Made by a program: the position numbers and the translations under genes. Shown in pieces: positions 42,078 through 50,060 of a DNA stretch of 50,060 nucleotides. The notes beneath the pieces are model-generated. The model did not search any database and was not told the origin of the DNA. It saw nothing but the letters and a program-made list of their open reading frames with translations. Position 1 is the stretch's first letter. Each line of letters opens with the position of its first letter. Source of the DNA: an uncultured Prevotellaceae bacterium (GTDB lineage Bacteria; Bacteroidota; Bacteroidia; Bacteroidales; Bacteroidaceae); assembly GCA_946534585.1 (NCBI GenBank), contig CAMNCV010000064.1, forward strand, positions 1 to 50,060, read 5' to 3'.

Positions 42078-44417
42078 ATGACACTCAACGACATTCAGAA
42101 AGGACAACATGCACAAATCACCTCAATAGGCGGTGATGGTGCGTTGCGTCAGCACCTACTCGACATGGGACTGATACCGGGCGCACAGGTCGAGCTAAAG
42201 AAGTTTGCACCAACGGGTGACCCGATGCAGATTGAAATCCACGGCTACGCGCTTACGCTGCGACGCGCGGATGCAAGCAAGATAGAGGTGAGCCTCTCAA
42301 CTATACCCTTTACTAAAGGAGGAGAACAAGGGGAAGAAAACCATATCCCCCACCCTGGTCTTGGCGAAGGCGGCAAGTACCACGATGCAACACACGAAAA
42401 ACCACTGCCTACGGGTACGAAACTCAGGTTTGCACTGGCAGGAAACCAAAACTGTGGCAAGACCACGCTTTTCAACCAACTGACTGGAGCCAATCAGCAC
42501 GTAGGGAACTTCCCCGGAGTGACTGTTGACCGCAAGAGCGGACAGATACGCAACAATAAACTGACGGAGATTACCGACCTGCCAGGTATCTACAGTCTGT
42601 CACCATACACGAGTGAGGAAGTGGTGAGTCGCGAATTTATCATAGGCGAGAAAATCCACGGCATAATCAACGTAGTGGACTCAACCAACATAGAGCGCAA
42701 CCTATATCTTACTATGCAGCTCATGGAACTGGGTACTCCAATGGTATTGGCCCTTAACATGATGGACGAGATGAAGGGCAACGGCGGCAATATCGACGTT
42801 AACCGCATGGAGCATTTGCTTGGAATACCGGTAGTACCCATTTCGGCAGTGAAGAACCAGGGCGTTGACGAACTCGTGGAGCATGCTATTCACGTAGCAA
42901 AGTATCAGGAGCCACCTGCTCGCCAGGATTTCTGTTCGTCAGAAGACCACGGCGGAGCAGTACACCGCTGTCTGCATGCCATAATGCACCTGATAGAAGA
43001 CCATGCCGAGCGCGCTGGCATACCGCTGAGATTTGCTGCGGCAAAGTTGGCTGAGGGCGACAGACTGATAGAGCAGGCGCTGAAACTCTCTCAAAACGAA
43101 CTTGAAACCATAGAGCACATACTTCAGCAAATGGAAGATGAACGCGGACTGGATCGTGCCGCGGCCATGGCTGACATGCGTTTCTCCTTTATCAACAGAC
43201 TATGCAAGGAGGCTGTCACCCACCCCAAGGAAAGCCGTGAAGCACTACGCTCGCATAACATAGACCGCATACTGACGGGGCGCTGGACGGCACTGCCTGC
43301 ATTTATGCTTATCATGGCCAGCATCTTCTACCTTACGTTTGACCTATTGGGTGGCACCGCACAGGAGTGGCTGGAAGACGGCATCAACTGGTTTACCGAA
43401 CTGTCAAGTTCCACCATGCAGTCGTGGGGTGTCAACGATGTGGTCCAGTCGCTCGTCATTGATGGTGTATATGCCGGCGTAGGTACCGTAGCCACGTTCG
43501 TACCTATTATAGTAGTATTGTTCTTCTTCCTCTCGATGCTTGAAGACACTGGCTACATGGCACGCATAGCATTCGTAATGGACGGTCCCTTGCGCCGCCT
43601 CGGACTATCAGGTCGCTCCATCGTACCGCTGCTGATGGGTTTCGGTTGCTCCGTACCTGCAGTGATGTCAACACGCACGTTGCCTTCGGAGCGAGACCGT
43701 CGGCTTACGGTGTTACTCACGCCTTTCATGTCATGCACGGCAAAGCTCCCCATCTACGCATTCCTCTGCGCAGCCTTCTTCGCTGAGAAAGCCGCATGGG
43801 TCATGTGCGGACTATATGCCTTGGGCATCATTATTGGAATCCTCGTGGCACTGGTACTGAAGCGCACAGCCTTCAAGGGCGAAGCGGTACCGTTTGTAAT
43901 GGAACTACCCAACTACCGTATGCCATCCATGCGCTCTACTTTGATGCTCCTGTGGGAGAAGACCCGCGACTTCCTTTCACGCGCCTTCACCGTCATCTTC
44001 CTTGCCACACTGGCAATATGGTTCCTGCAGTCCTTCTCTTGGCACATGCAGCTCGTTGATGACCAATCCCAAAGCATACTTGGTTCAATAGCCTCAGTCG
44101 TGGCACCTATATTCTCACCTCTGGGCTTCGGCGACTGGCGAATAGCCACTTCACTCGTAGGCGGTTTCCTTGCCAAGGAGAGTGTAGTAAGCACTATGAG
44201 TGTGCTGATGGGTTCCGGAGCACATGCCCTGCAATCGGCACTCACCACAGCAGGAGCCTTGTCGCTACTGGTATTCTGCCTGCTCTACACGCCATGTGTG
44301 GCAGCCATTGCCAGCATACGTCGTGAGTTGGGCACGCGCTACGCCATTATCATTGTCATTTTCCAATGCCTGATAGCCTACGTGGCATCAGCAATGACAT
44401 TCTGGACCTTCTCGTAA
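42078..44417 (+). CDS. feoB: Fused FeoA-FeoB ferrous iron transporter
   Basis: A 779-residue fusion. Residues 1-75 are a FeoA-type SH3-like domain (LDMGLIPGAQVELKKFAPTGDPM). A charged linker follows. The G domain begins at about 118 with GNQNCGKTTLFNQLTGANQHVGN (G1), then DLPGIYSLSP (G3) and NMMDEM (G4). The membrane part has paired Gate motifs, for example LLMGFGCSVPAVMSTRT and LLYTPCVAAIASIRRELG. It imports Fe2+ across the inner membrane with nucleotide hydrolysis. FeoA-FeoB fusion is common in Bacteroidetes. It is a single-gene unit ending in a very strong terminator. Confidence 0.96.
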   Translation: MTLNDIQKGQHAQITSIGGDGALRQHLLDMGLIPGAQVELKKFAPTGDPMQIEIHGYALTLRRADASKIEVSLSTIPFTKGGEQGEENHIPHPGLGEGGKYHDATHEKPLPTGTKLRFALAGNQNCGKTTLFNQLTGANQHVGNFPGVTVDRKSGQIRNNKLTEITDLPGIYSLSPYTSEEVVSREFIIGEKIHGIINVVDSTNIERNLYLTMQLMELGTPMVLALNMMDEMKGNGGNIDVNRMEHLLGIPVVPISAVKNQGVDELVEHAIHVAKYQEPPARQDFCSSEDHGGAVHRCLHAIMHLIEDHAERAGIPLRFAAAKLAEGDRLIEQALKLSQNELETIEHILQQMEDERGLDRAAAMADMRFSFINRLCKEAVTHPKESREALRSHNIDRILTGRWTALPAFMLIMASIFYLTFDLLGGTAQEWLEDGINWFTELSSSTMQSWGVNDVVQSLVIDGVYAGVGTVATFVPIIVVLFFFLSMLEDTGYMARIAFVMDGPLRRLGLSGRSIVPLLMGFGCSVPAVMSTRTLPSERDRRLTVLLTPFMSCTAKLPIYAFLCAAFFAEKAAWVMCGLYALGIIIGILVALVLKRTAFKGEAVPFVMELPNYRMPSMRSTLMLLWEKTRDFLSRAFTVIFLATLAIWFLQSFSWHMQLVDDQSQSILGSIASVVAPIFSPLGFGDWRIATSLVGGFLAKESVVSTMSVLMGSGAHALQSALTTAGALSLLVFCLLYTPCVAAIASIRRELGTRYAIIIVIFQCLIAYVASAMTFWTFS

Positions 44418-44467
44418 AGCCCACGCGACTATCCTCTGTTCAGGATGTATCATCATACACTGAACAG

Positions 44468-44532
44468 CACAAAAGCACAGATGCCACAGACTTTCGCAAT
44501 AAGGAAAAGTCTGTGGCATCTGTGTTTTTGTG
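44468..44532. terminator. Bidirectional terminator between feoAB and the tyrosine phosphatase
   Basis: 27-base arms (44468-44494 and 44506-44532) match at all but one position; the stem centre is GATGCCACAGACTTT paired with AAAGTCTGTGGCATC, and T/A runs lie at both ends. Confidence 0.9.
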
Positions 44533-44540
44533 TATTACCA

Positions 44541-44996
44541 TTACTGTTGCTCCAACGCTTGCAGAAGCGCCTGACAGCCCTCAAGGCAGTCGCGCCATGT
44601 GGCGGTGAAGTCTCCGGTGTACCATGGGTCGGCCACGTCGCCAGGACGATTGGTAAAATCGAGCAGACGGTGTATCTTTCCCTCAGGGTCGCCGCCGCAC
44701 ATGCGCTGCATATTGCGTATGTTGTATGTGTCCATGCCTATGAGCAGGTCATAGCGTGAGTAGTCATTGCGCGTTAGCTGGCGCGCACTGTGGCCCTCGC
44801 AGGCTATACCGTGCTCTGCCAGTTTACGGCGTGCAGGCGGATATACGGGGTTGCCCAGTTCCTCTGTACTGGTGGCTGCCGAGGCTATAAGGTAATCACC
44901 AGCTATGCCTTCCTCTGCTACGAGGTGCTTCATTATGTATTCAGCCATCGGCGAGCGGCAGATGTTGCCGTGGCATACGAATAGTATTCTTTTCAT
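44541..44996 (-). CDS. Low-molecular-weight protein-tyrosine phosphatase
   Basis: A 151-residue cytoplasmic enzyme. The P-loop VCHGNICRSP holds the nucleophile Cys8 and Arg14; the general acid is Asp123 in VADPWYTGDF. It dephosphorylates phosphotyrosine; in related bacteria such enzymes often counteract kinases that control exopolysaccharide export, but no kinase is visible here. It follows ruvB by 35 bases and is probably co-transcribed with it. Confidence 0.93.
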   Translation of the reverse strand: MKRILFVCHGNICRSPMAEYIMKHLVAEEGIAGDYLIASAATSTEELGNPVYPPARRKLAEHGIACEGHSARQLTRNDYSRYDLLIGMDTYNIRNMQRMCGGDPEGKIHRLLDFTNRPGDVADPWYTGDFTATWRDCLEGCQALLQALEQQ

Positions 44997-45031
44997 AAGC
45001 GGAATCTTGGATGGGTTTTACCCCTTTTCAT

Positions 45032-46072
45032 TTAGTCAAACAGTGAGGGCGACAGTATGTTGCTGCCCTGCTTGTAGGGATTGAGTCCGAGGTGGGCATA
45101 GGCGAGTTCAGTGACCACGCGTCCGCGCTGCGTGCGCTTGATAAATCCCTCCATGATGAGGTATGGCTCATATACGTCCTCCACCGTGCCGGCATCCTCG
45201 CCGATGGCGGTGGCTATGGTGCCCACGCCTACCGGACCGCCGTTGAACTTGTCGATTATCGTAAGCAGTATCTTGTTGTCAATCTCGTCAAGGCCGTATT
45301 CGTCGATGTTCAGGGCCTCAAGAGCCAGTTTGGCTATAGCCATGTCGATGGAGCCGTTGCCCTTCACTTGTGCGAAGTCGCGCACGCGGCGCAACAGTCC
45401 GTTGGCTATACGCGGCGTACCTCGCGAGCGTCGTGAAATCTCGTCGCAGGCAGCATCGCTGATAGGCACGCCGAGCAGTCCGGCAGAGCGTCTGATAATC
45501 TTCGAGAGCGTCTGCGGGTCGTAATACTCAAGGTGCATGTTGATGCCGAAGCGTGCGCGCAGCGGAGCCGTGAGCAGTCCGGAGCGCGTGGTTGCACCTA
45601 TGAGAGTGAAGGGGTTGAGGTCTATCTGTATTGAGCGAGCCGACGGTCCTTTGTCAATCATGATGTCGATGCGGTAGTCCTCCATGGCGGAGTAGAGGTA
45701 CTCCTCGACCACGGGTGACAGACGGTGTATCTCGTCGATGAAGAGCACGTCGTTGGTTTCGAGCGAAGTAAGCAGTCCAGCGAGGTCGCCTGGCTTATCG
45801 AGCACCGGTCCCGAGGTGAGCTTGAAACCTACGCCCAGTTCGTTGGCTATGATGTTCGACAAGGTCGTCTTACCCAGTCCCGGCGGACCGTGCAGCAGCG
45901 TATGGTCGAGCGGCTCACCACGATATTTTGCTGCGTCAACGAATACGCGCAGGTTCTCAACCACCTTTTGCTGTCCGCTGAAGTCATCAAACTGCAATGG
46001 TCTGAGAGCCTTCTCAAACTCCTTCTCTGCCGAGCCCTGTCGCTCTGTGTGTATATCAAAGTCTTCTGTCAT
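45032..46072 (-). CDS. ruvB: Holliday junction branch-migration ATPase RuvB
   Basis: A 346-residue AAA+ protein of standard length. Walker A is [10 protein letters not shown] (61-70) and Walker [11 protein letters not shown] (109-118); GATTRSGLL gives sensor 1, and a winged-helix domain at the C-terminus ends with [12 protein letters not shown]. As a hexamer with RuvA it drives branch migration in recombinational repair. It lies between the toxin gene (24 bases upstream) and the phosphatase gene. Neither ruvA nor ruvC is nearby. Confidence 0.97.
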   Translation of the reverse strand: MTEDFDIHTERQGSAEKEFEKALRPLQFDDFSGQQKVVENLRVFVDAAKYRGEPLDHTLLHGPPGLGKTTLSNIIANELGVGFKLTSGPVLDKPGDLAGLLTSLETNDVLFIDEIHRLSPVVEEYLYSAMEDYRIDIMIDKGPSARSIQIDLNPFTLIGATTRSGLLTAPLRARFGINMHLEYYDPQTLSKIIRRSAGLLGVPISDAACDEISRRSRGTPRIANGLLRRVRDFAQVKGNGSIDMAIAKLALEALNIDEYGLDEIDNKILLTIIDKFNGGPVGVGTIATAIGEDAGTVEDVYEPYLIMEGFIKRTQRGRVVTELAYAHLGLNPYKQGSNILSPSLFD

Positions 46073-46096
46073 TAAGTGTGTGCTTGTTTCGCAATG

Positions 46097-46369
46097 TTAT
46101 TTCTCGTCGTAGTGGCCGTAGGCTGTGAGTACGAGTACTGTTACCACGTCGTCGTTGATTTCGTATACAAGCCGGTGCTTCTTCGTAATGCGTCGGCTCC
46201 ACTGCCCTTGGCGGTCTCCGCTCAGAGGCTCGGGCTTGCCGGTGCCTGTGCATGGGTGGTCGTAGAGTTCTGCTATCAGTTGCAATGCTTTCTTGTATGC
46301 CTTAGGTTCTGCTTTTAAGAGTTTTCTAAGGTCTGCTTGGGCTTGTTCTTTGTATTCTACGTAATACAT
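46097..46369 (-). CDS. YoeB/Txe-family toxin (mRNA endonuclease)
   Basis: A 90-residue RelE-superfamily protein. The family block PEPLSGDRQGQWSRRITKKH is followed by RLVYEINDD and a C-terminal YGHYDEK. The conserved Arg-Arg, His and C-terminal His-Tyr positions of YoeB are present. Such toxins cut mRNA in the ribosome when released from their antitoxin. Only two bases separate it from the upstream small gene, the layout of a toxin-antitoxin pair. The frame looks intact. Confidence 0.88.
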   Translation of the reverse strand: MYYVEYKEQAQADLRKLLKAEPKAYKKALQLIAELYDHPCTGTGKPEPLSGDRQGQWSRRITKKHRLVYEINDDVVTVLVLTAYGHYDEK

Positions 46370-46371
46370 AG

Positions 46372-46608
46372 CTACATGGATAATCTTATATACTTGTCTA
46401 AATCTTCTACATTGGCAAATCTTTTGGATGCTCCCAACTTTGCCTTGTCCACACGGGCAAAGAATTCCTCACGAGTCATCTCTGTGGGGTCTTCTTTCTT
46501 TGCAGCAAGTTTCTTTACGTAGTTTAAGACTTTTGTCATCAAGGTTTCATCGTCGGCTATTACGCCCATTGCGCGGTATAGCTCGGCATTTAACTGTAAT
46601 GCTGTCAT
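46372..46608 (-). CDS. Antitoxin partner of the YoeB-like toxin
   Basis: A 78-residue protein starting MTALQLNAELYRAMGVIADDE and with the C-terminal half MTREEFFARVDKAKLGAS. It does not show the YefM/Phd signature that normally accompanies YoeB. The N-terminal half could be a small DNA-binding or dimerising region and the acidic/helical C-terminal half would wrap the toxin. Antitoxin function is inferred from its place immediately before the toxin gene and its size. Its own -7 box is at 46645-46638. Confidence 0.75.
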   Translation of the reverse strand: MTALQLNAELYRAMGVIADDETLMTKVLNYVKKLAAKKEDPTEMTREEFFARVDKAKLGASKRFANVEDLDKYIRLSM

Positions 46609-46637
46609 AATTATAATCTATTGTGCGGTTTGTAATG

Positions 46638-46645
46638 CAAAGATA
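46638..46645 (-). promoter_or_regulatory. -7 box of the toxin-antitoxin operon
   Basis: CAAAGATA on the plus strand reads TATCTTTG on the minus strand, 30 bases before the antitoxin ATG. A TTTG lies 24 bases further up (46673-46670), slightly too far. Confidence 0.5.
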
Positions 46646-46731
46646 CAACTTTTTTCCTAAATACTAAAGCAAACAGGTAAAAAACGCTTTTTGTATGTTT
46701 TTTTTGATACAAAAATCACCTCGTATGCTAC

Positions 46732-48942
46732 TTACTTTCCATTCAGGAACATATTCACTATCTGATTGGCATCCGACATGGTAATCTGACCGTCGCCATT
46801 CATGTCTGCACCCTCCAAACCCTCTCCATTGAGGAAGGCATTCACCACCATGTTGGCATCCGACATGGTCACGCTGCTGTCACCGTTCACATCGCCCTCC
46901 ACAGTAGCAACCTTATATGTCATGTATCCGCCTTCACCATAGTGTGCCTTGGTCTTGTCTGTAACTTGATAGTCATATATCGTTCCATCCCCTCCCTTGA
47001 TGCTGTAACATCCCGAGAACATGCGCGACGACTGTTCCACATTATCCACCGTCCACTCCGCGCCTGCATATAATGTTGCAAGCGAATAGCAGTAGCAGAA
47101 CATATATTCCATGTCAGTGACGTTATGCGTGGAGAAATTGCTGACGTCAAGCATCTGCACAGTATTGCAACTGTAAAACATACAATTCATGTCAGTAACA
47201 TTCCCCGTGTCGAAACCGCTGACGTCAATCTCCCGCAACGACTTGCAACCATAGAACATGTAACTCATGTCGGTTACATTCTCTGTGTCGAAACCGCTGA
47301 CATCGAGCGATGACAATGCATCACAACTGCAAAACATGTAAGCCATGTCGGTTACGTTACCTGTGTCGAAGTTGCTTACGTCGAGACTGTCAAGCACGTA
47401 ACAGCCAAAAAACATGCGGTTCATGTCGGTTACGTTATTCGTAGCGAAACCGCTGACATCAAGTGAACTGAGCAGCTTGCAGCAGCAGAACATCATCCTC
47501 ATGTCTGCCACATTCTGAGTATCAAAACTGCTTACATCGAGGGTTGTCAGCGACGAGCAGTTATAGAACATGTAACTCATGTCGGTTACATTGCGTGTGT
47601 CAAGGTACTGCAAGCCCTTAACAGACTGCAGGTTCGTCATGCCGCAGAACCAGAAGCTCGTGCTCTGAATATGGTGATAGTCTGCCACCGTGGAATCCAT
47701 GACAACGGCTGTTATCTCTTCAGCATTGCTGAGATACCCTTCCTCAGGCCGTGCTGGCGAAAAGTTATAAAGCACTCCCGTACGTTCCTCTCTCTTGTCA
47801 TCATAGTAGAATGTAAGCGTGCCATTGTTCAACGACATGTAAAAGCGCCTTTTGTCCGCTTCTTCCTTTCCCTCTATTCCGATTACGGCATTCTGCATAT
47901 AGTCATAGCCATTGAGCGCATTGAGCAGGAAATAATCATCTTCATATCCTCCCCATCCCCAGTTTACATGGAAATAGTCGTCACCGTCATAACCGTCAAT
48001 GACAAAGGCATGACCGCCGTCAGAAGACTGACCGTCATATATCACTGGTCTCCCAGCCTTGAGTTCGTCATACATCATCTGACACCACACGGTGTCATTG
48101 TAATCGTGTCTCCTTACGTATGAGATTTTCGTGCCGTCATAGTCAAAATACTTGGAAAAGGCTTCTGTGGCGGAATATATGGATGCGGCACTGCCATTCA
48201 AACCATAATTCATCTTTACTGACGCACCGCACAGTTTCATCAGAGTTGATACGGGCAGGGCCTGCTCTTCCGTCGCACTGCTGCTGTATTGCGGATATAT
48301 GTTGTCCCAGTCAATGGACGTCTGAGCCATTGCCGCCACTTTATAATATTTCGGTATTACTCTCGTCGTCTGCTTGGGCCACTGCCAGTAGTACATTATC
48401 TGCGCCATCGCCGTAGCTACACATCCCGTCAGGGTTCTTTCTCCGTCTTTCTCAGGACACAGAGTGTTGTATGGATAACTCTGAGACCACTGACTCTTCA
48501 GCAGCGGCAATATCCTGTTGCCCGTCACTATTCCATTGCTTATGGTCACGTCAGTGCCTTTACTCTGCAGATACTCATATTGCTCCGCATAGCCCTGCAT
48601 CCACGCACGCTTGTTTGCGGGAACGCCGGCTGCATCATATCTGCCGCTTCTTGAGTAACCCAGCACCGCCGGCATCCTGTCGTCGCCGCTTACTACGACA
48701 TATCCGCCGCCGTCAGTCTCTTTGTTGAACACGTAATAGGCGTCACAAGCCTCTGCTGTGGTAAGCACCATGCCGCCGCCGGCTGACACGCCTTTCGCGC
48801 CAGCATACTCAGAATTCCCGGTTTTGTCTGTTAAGAAGCCCAATGCTTTCATGCGTGCTGCATCTTCCGATATAGGAGCAGAATATACATCAGAAAAGAC
48901 GCACAGCACCATAATGGTTATATAAATACTACTGTGTTTCAT
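46732..48942 (-). CDS. C10 cysteine protease with BspA-like leucine-rich repeats and dockerin-like tail
   Basis: A 736-residue secreted protein (signal peptide ending DVYSA). Residues about 22-140 are the streptopain inhibitor-like propeptide. The C10 catalytic domain follows, with Cys174 in LTGCVATAMAQIMYYWQWP and His311 in SDGGHAFVIDGYDGDDYFHVNWGWGG. From about 430 to 660 come 26-residue BspA/DUF285 repeats (LDVSGFDTGNVTDMxxMF). Residues 681-736 are two dockerin-like loops (GDVNGDSSVTMSDANMVVN and ADMNGDGQITMSDANQIVN). Catalytic residues are intact. Relatives include interpain and streptopain, which degrade host proteins. The combination of protease, adhesion repeats and tail suggests a surface-targeted protease. 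A strong promoter precedes it. Confidence 0.9.
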   Translation of the reverse strand: MKHSSIYITIMVLCVFSDVYSAPISEDAARMKALGFLTDKTGNSEYAGAKGVSAGGGMVLTTAEACDAYYVFNKETDGGGYVVVSGDDRMPAVLGYSRSGRYDAAGVPANKRAWMQGYAEQYEYLQSKGTDVTISNGIVTGNRILPLLKSQWSQSYPYNTLCPEKDGERTLTGCVATAMAQIMYYWQWPKQTTRVIPKYYKVAAMAQTSIDWDNIYPQYSSSATEEQALPVSTLMKLCGASVKMNYGLNGSAASIYSATEAFSKYFDYDGTKISYVRRHDYNDTVWCQMMYDELKAGRPVIYDGQSSDGGHAFVIDGYDGDDYFHVNWGWGGYEDDYFLLNALNGYDYMQNAVIGIEGKEEADKRRFYMSLNNGTLTFYYDDKREERTGVLYNFSPARPEEGYLSNAEEITAVVMDSTVADYHHIQSTSFWFCGMTNLQSVKGLQYLDTRNVTDMSYMFYNCSSLTTLDVSSFDTQNVADMRMMFCCCKLLSSLDVSGFATNNVTDMNRMFFGCYVLDSLDVSNFDTGNVTDMAYMFCSCDALSSLDVSGFDTENVTDMSYMFYGCKSLREIDVSGFDTGNVTDMNCMFYSCNTVQMLDVSNFSTHNVTDMEYMFCYCYSLATLYAGAEWTVDNVEQSSRMFSGCYSIKGGDGTIYDYQVTDKTKAHYGEGGYMTYKVATVEGDVNGDSSVTMSDANMVVNAFLNGEGLEGADMNGDGQITMSDANQIVNMFLNGK

Positions 48943-48993
48943 AGTATGAGTTAATTATAAGGTTACGGTATTAGGGTCTATACTAAGGTATTG

Positions 48994-49025
48994 CAAATTT
49001 ACGTAATTTATTCTTACCTTGCAAA
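48994..49025 (-). promoter_or_regulatory. Promoter of the C10 protease
   Basis: On the minus strand TAAATTTG (49001-48994) and TTTG (49025-49022) are exactly 20 bases apart. The leader is about 45 bases. Confidence 0.7.
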
Positions 49026-49048
49026 TTTTGCGTGCACTTTTTAATGTT

Positions 49049-49076
49049 GAAATTTGTGTGTACGCGCACAAATTTC
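49049..49076. promoter_or_regulatory. Inverted repeat just upstream of the C10 promoter
   Basis: GAAATTTGTG (49049-49058) faces CACAAATTTC (49067-49076) around TGTACGCG. It resembles the TTGTGTGCGCACACAA palindromes at 41759 and 41826 and could be an upstream operator. Confidence 0.4.
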
Positions 49077-49088
49077 GCTACGCTCAAA

Positions 49089-49123
49089 GTGAAGAGTGAA
49101 AAGTGAAAGGTGAAAAGTGAAAG
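49089..49123. repeat. 7-bp GTGAAAR tandem repeat
   Basis: Five units GTGAAGA, GTGAAAA, GTGAAAG, GTGAAAA and GTGAAAG in register, followed by looser ATTGAAG units to about 49145. The rest of the 48943-49499 gap holds the C10 promoter and the terminator at 49392. Confidence 0.75.
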
Positions 49124-49391
49124 ATTGAAGGATTGAAGAATGAAATAATCTCACACAGATGATAAGGGATTGTAAGGGATTTTTTCTACGGTTTTTCTTA
49201 TTAACATTATTTTGAGTGATTTGAGTTGATTTGAACGATTTGGCTTTCCCCTTCAGGCCGCCGAGCTAAACCTTCTCGCCGAAGGCGATAATAAATAGAA
49301 GTTCCCCAATGGTATTAATGAATGAAATTCACGGCATTAACGTATAAAGGCGAAAATGTTTGGAAGTCTCGGATTTATTGTGTAACATATG

Positions 49392-49437
49392 AAAAAAAAC
49401 GTTCTGGGCACACCCTGCAAGATGTAAGGTGTGCCCA
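49392..49437 (-). terminator. Intrinsic terminator of the right-end BspA-like gene
   Basis: Perfect arms TGGGCACACC (49405-49414) and GGTGTGCCCA (49428-49437); on the minus strand the hairpin is followed after five bases by eight U (49399-49392). Confidence 0.85.
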
Positions 49438-49499
49438 TAAATGTTTATCTCTTGTTAATCCGCTTGAATGTTTCCTTAAATCGTCATATTACTTTATTT

Positions 49500-50060
49500 C
49501 TATTTGTTTCCCTGCAAATACATATTCACAATTTGATTGGCATCGGCCATGGTAATATGTTCGTCGCCGTTCATGTCTGCAACTTTCAGATTCAAATTCT
49601 GCCCTCCGAGGAAAGCATTAACTATCATGTTGGCATCAGCCATGGTTACGCTGCCGTCGCCATTAATGTCTCCCAGTATCGTTGCAGGCTTGAATGTCAG
49701 ATACCCACCTTCACCATAATGAGCCTTTGTTGCATCCGTCGCTCCATTATCATATTTTGTCCCATCATTTCCAACAATCATATTGCAATTGTAGAATACG
49801 TACGAGGAGTTTTCAACTTTACCTAAATTCCACTGCTCTCCTGCATATATCCTTGTCAACAGACGACATTGAGAGAACATCGAACTCATGCTTGTGACAT
49901 TTTGTGTGTTGAAGTTGCTTACGTCAAGAGATTTGAGCAGAGAGCATCCAGAGAACATATAACTCATATATGTGACATTCTGCGTGTTGAAATTGCTTAC
50001 GTCAAGAGATTTGAGCAGAGAGCATCCAGAGAACATCGAACCCATACTTGTAACATTCTG
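49500..50060 (-). CDS. BspA-like leucine-rich-repeat protein with dockerin-like tail (5' part outside window)
   Basis: The frame is open to the window edge, giving 187 residues of the C-terminal part. At least two 26-residue repeats (FSGCSLLKSLDVSNFNTQNVT) are nearly identical at DNA level. They are followed by a partly diverged unit, a linker TKAHYGEGGYLTFKPATI and two dockerin-like loops (GDINGDGSVTMADANMIVN and ADMNGDEHITMADANQIVN). The linker and tail are the same design as in the neighbouring C10 protease (TKAHYGEGGYMTYK), so the two are tandem paralogues at least at the C-terminus. Whether the missing part is another protease or only repeats cannot be told. Confidence 0.85.
   Translation of the reverse strand, partial: QNVTSMGSMFSGCSLLKSLDVSNFNTQNVTYMSYMFSGCSLLKSLDVSNFNTQNVTSMSSMFSQCRLLTRIYAGEQWNLGKVENSSYVFYNCNMIVGNDGTKYDNGATDATKAHYGEGGYLTFKPATILGDINGDGSVTMADANMIVNAFLGGQNLNLKVADMNGDEHITMADANQIVNMYLQGNK

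Noticed and set aside
47100..47600. Regular 78-bp direct repeats that might suggest a CRISPR-like or minisatellite array
   Set aside because: They are in-frame 26-residue leucine-rich repeats of the C10 protease gene; there are no spacers and no cas genes.
1..50060. tRNA, rRNA or riboswitch genes
   Set aside because: I looked for cloverleaf ends and conserved rRNA or riboswitch cores in the intergenic gaps and saw none; a covariance search could still find one.

Overview
The window reads as chromosomal DNA of a Prevotella-like member of the Bacteroidales. The evidence is two SusC/SusD outer-membrane pairs, lipoproteins with Bacteroidetes-type signal peptides, a fused FeoA-FeoB iron transporter, a glycine-lipid acyltransferase pair (GlsA/GlsB type), a C10 (streptopain-type) protease with BspA-like repeats, dockerin-like C-termini, and many promoters that fit the Bacteroidetes pattern (-33 TTTG, about 20 bases, -7 TAnnTTTG). 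No tRNA, rRNA, CRISPR array or intact insertion sequence was seen.

Layout. 1-3286: end of an AT-rich surface-polysaccharide locus on the minus strand (flippase, hexapeptide acyltransferase, EpsG-like polymerase). 3807-8360: FadL/OmpP1-like porin, the glsA-glsB lipid pair and a YfcE-type phosphoesterase. 8543-28910: a polysaccharide-utilisation region. One minus-strand operon runs SusC, SusD, a large beta-helix lipoprotein, a small lipoprotein and a dockerin-tailed secreted protein. A second SusC-SusD pair follows, with a plus-strand S46 dipeptidyl-peptidase (DPP7-like) between the two systems and a divergent family 10 pectate lyase beyond the second pair. The lyase and the beta-helix protein point to pectin or homogalacturonan as substrate; the peptidase may belong to a separate peptide-scavenging function. 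29189-33884: housekeeping genes on the plus strand (Ctp/S41 protease, acpP, fabF, rnc). 34287-41091: AEC permease, mnmG, a TrmH-family methylase, an HI0933-family flavoprotein and a FucP-type sugar transporter. 42078-46608: feoAB, then a minus-strand run of antitoxin, YoeB-like toxin, ruvB and a low-molecular-weight tyrosine phosphatase. 46732-50060: a C10 protease carrying BspA-like leucine-rich repeats and a dockerin-like tail, then the 3' part of a second protein with the same C-terminal architecture, cut by the window edge.

The most unusual material is between the genes. A 22-bp periodic palindromic repeat recurs at four intergenic places. A 192-bp element with 18-bp terminal inverted repeats and a 4-bp flanking duplication sits in the mnmG leader, with a related left end upstream of the S46 peptidase. 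A minus-strand candidate small RNA or small-protein unit (about 41420-41841) has its own promoter, terminator and perfect 16-bp palindromes. Next to it lie a 35-residue peptide gene and the last codons of what looks like a type IX secretion cargo. A free-standing structured transcript with a 19-codon frame lies at 34011-34234. All functional statements rest on reading motifs by eye; no database search was run.
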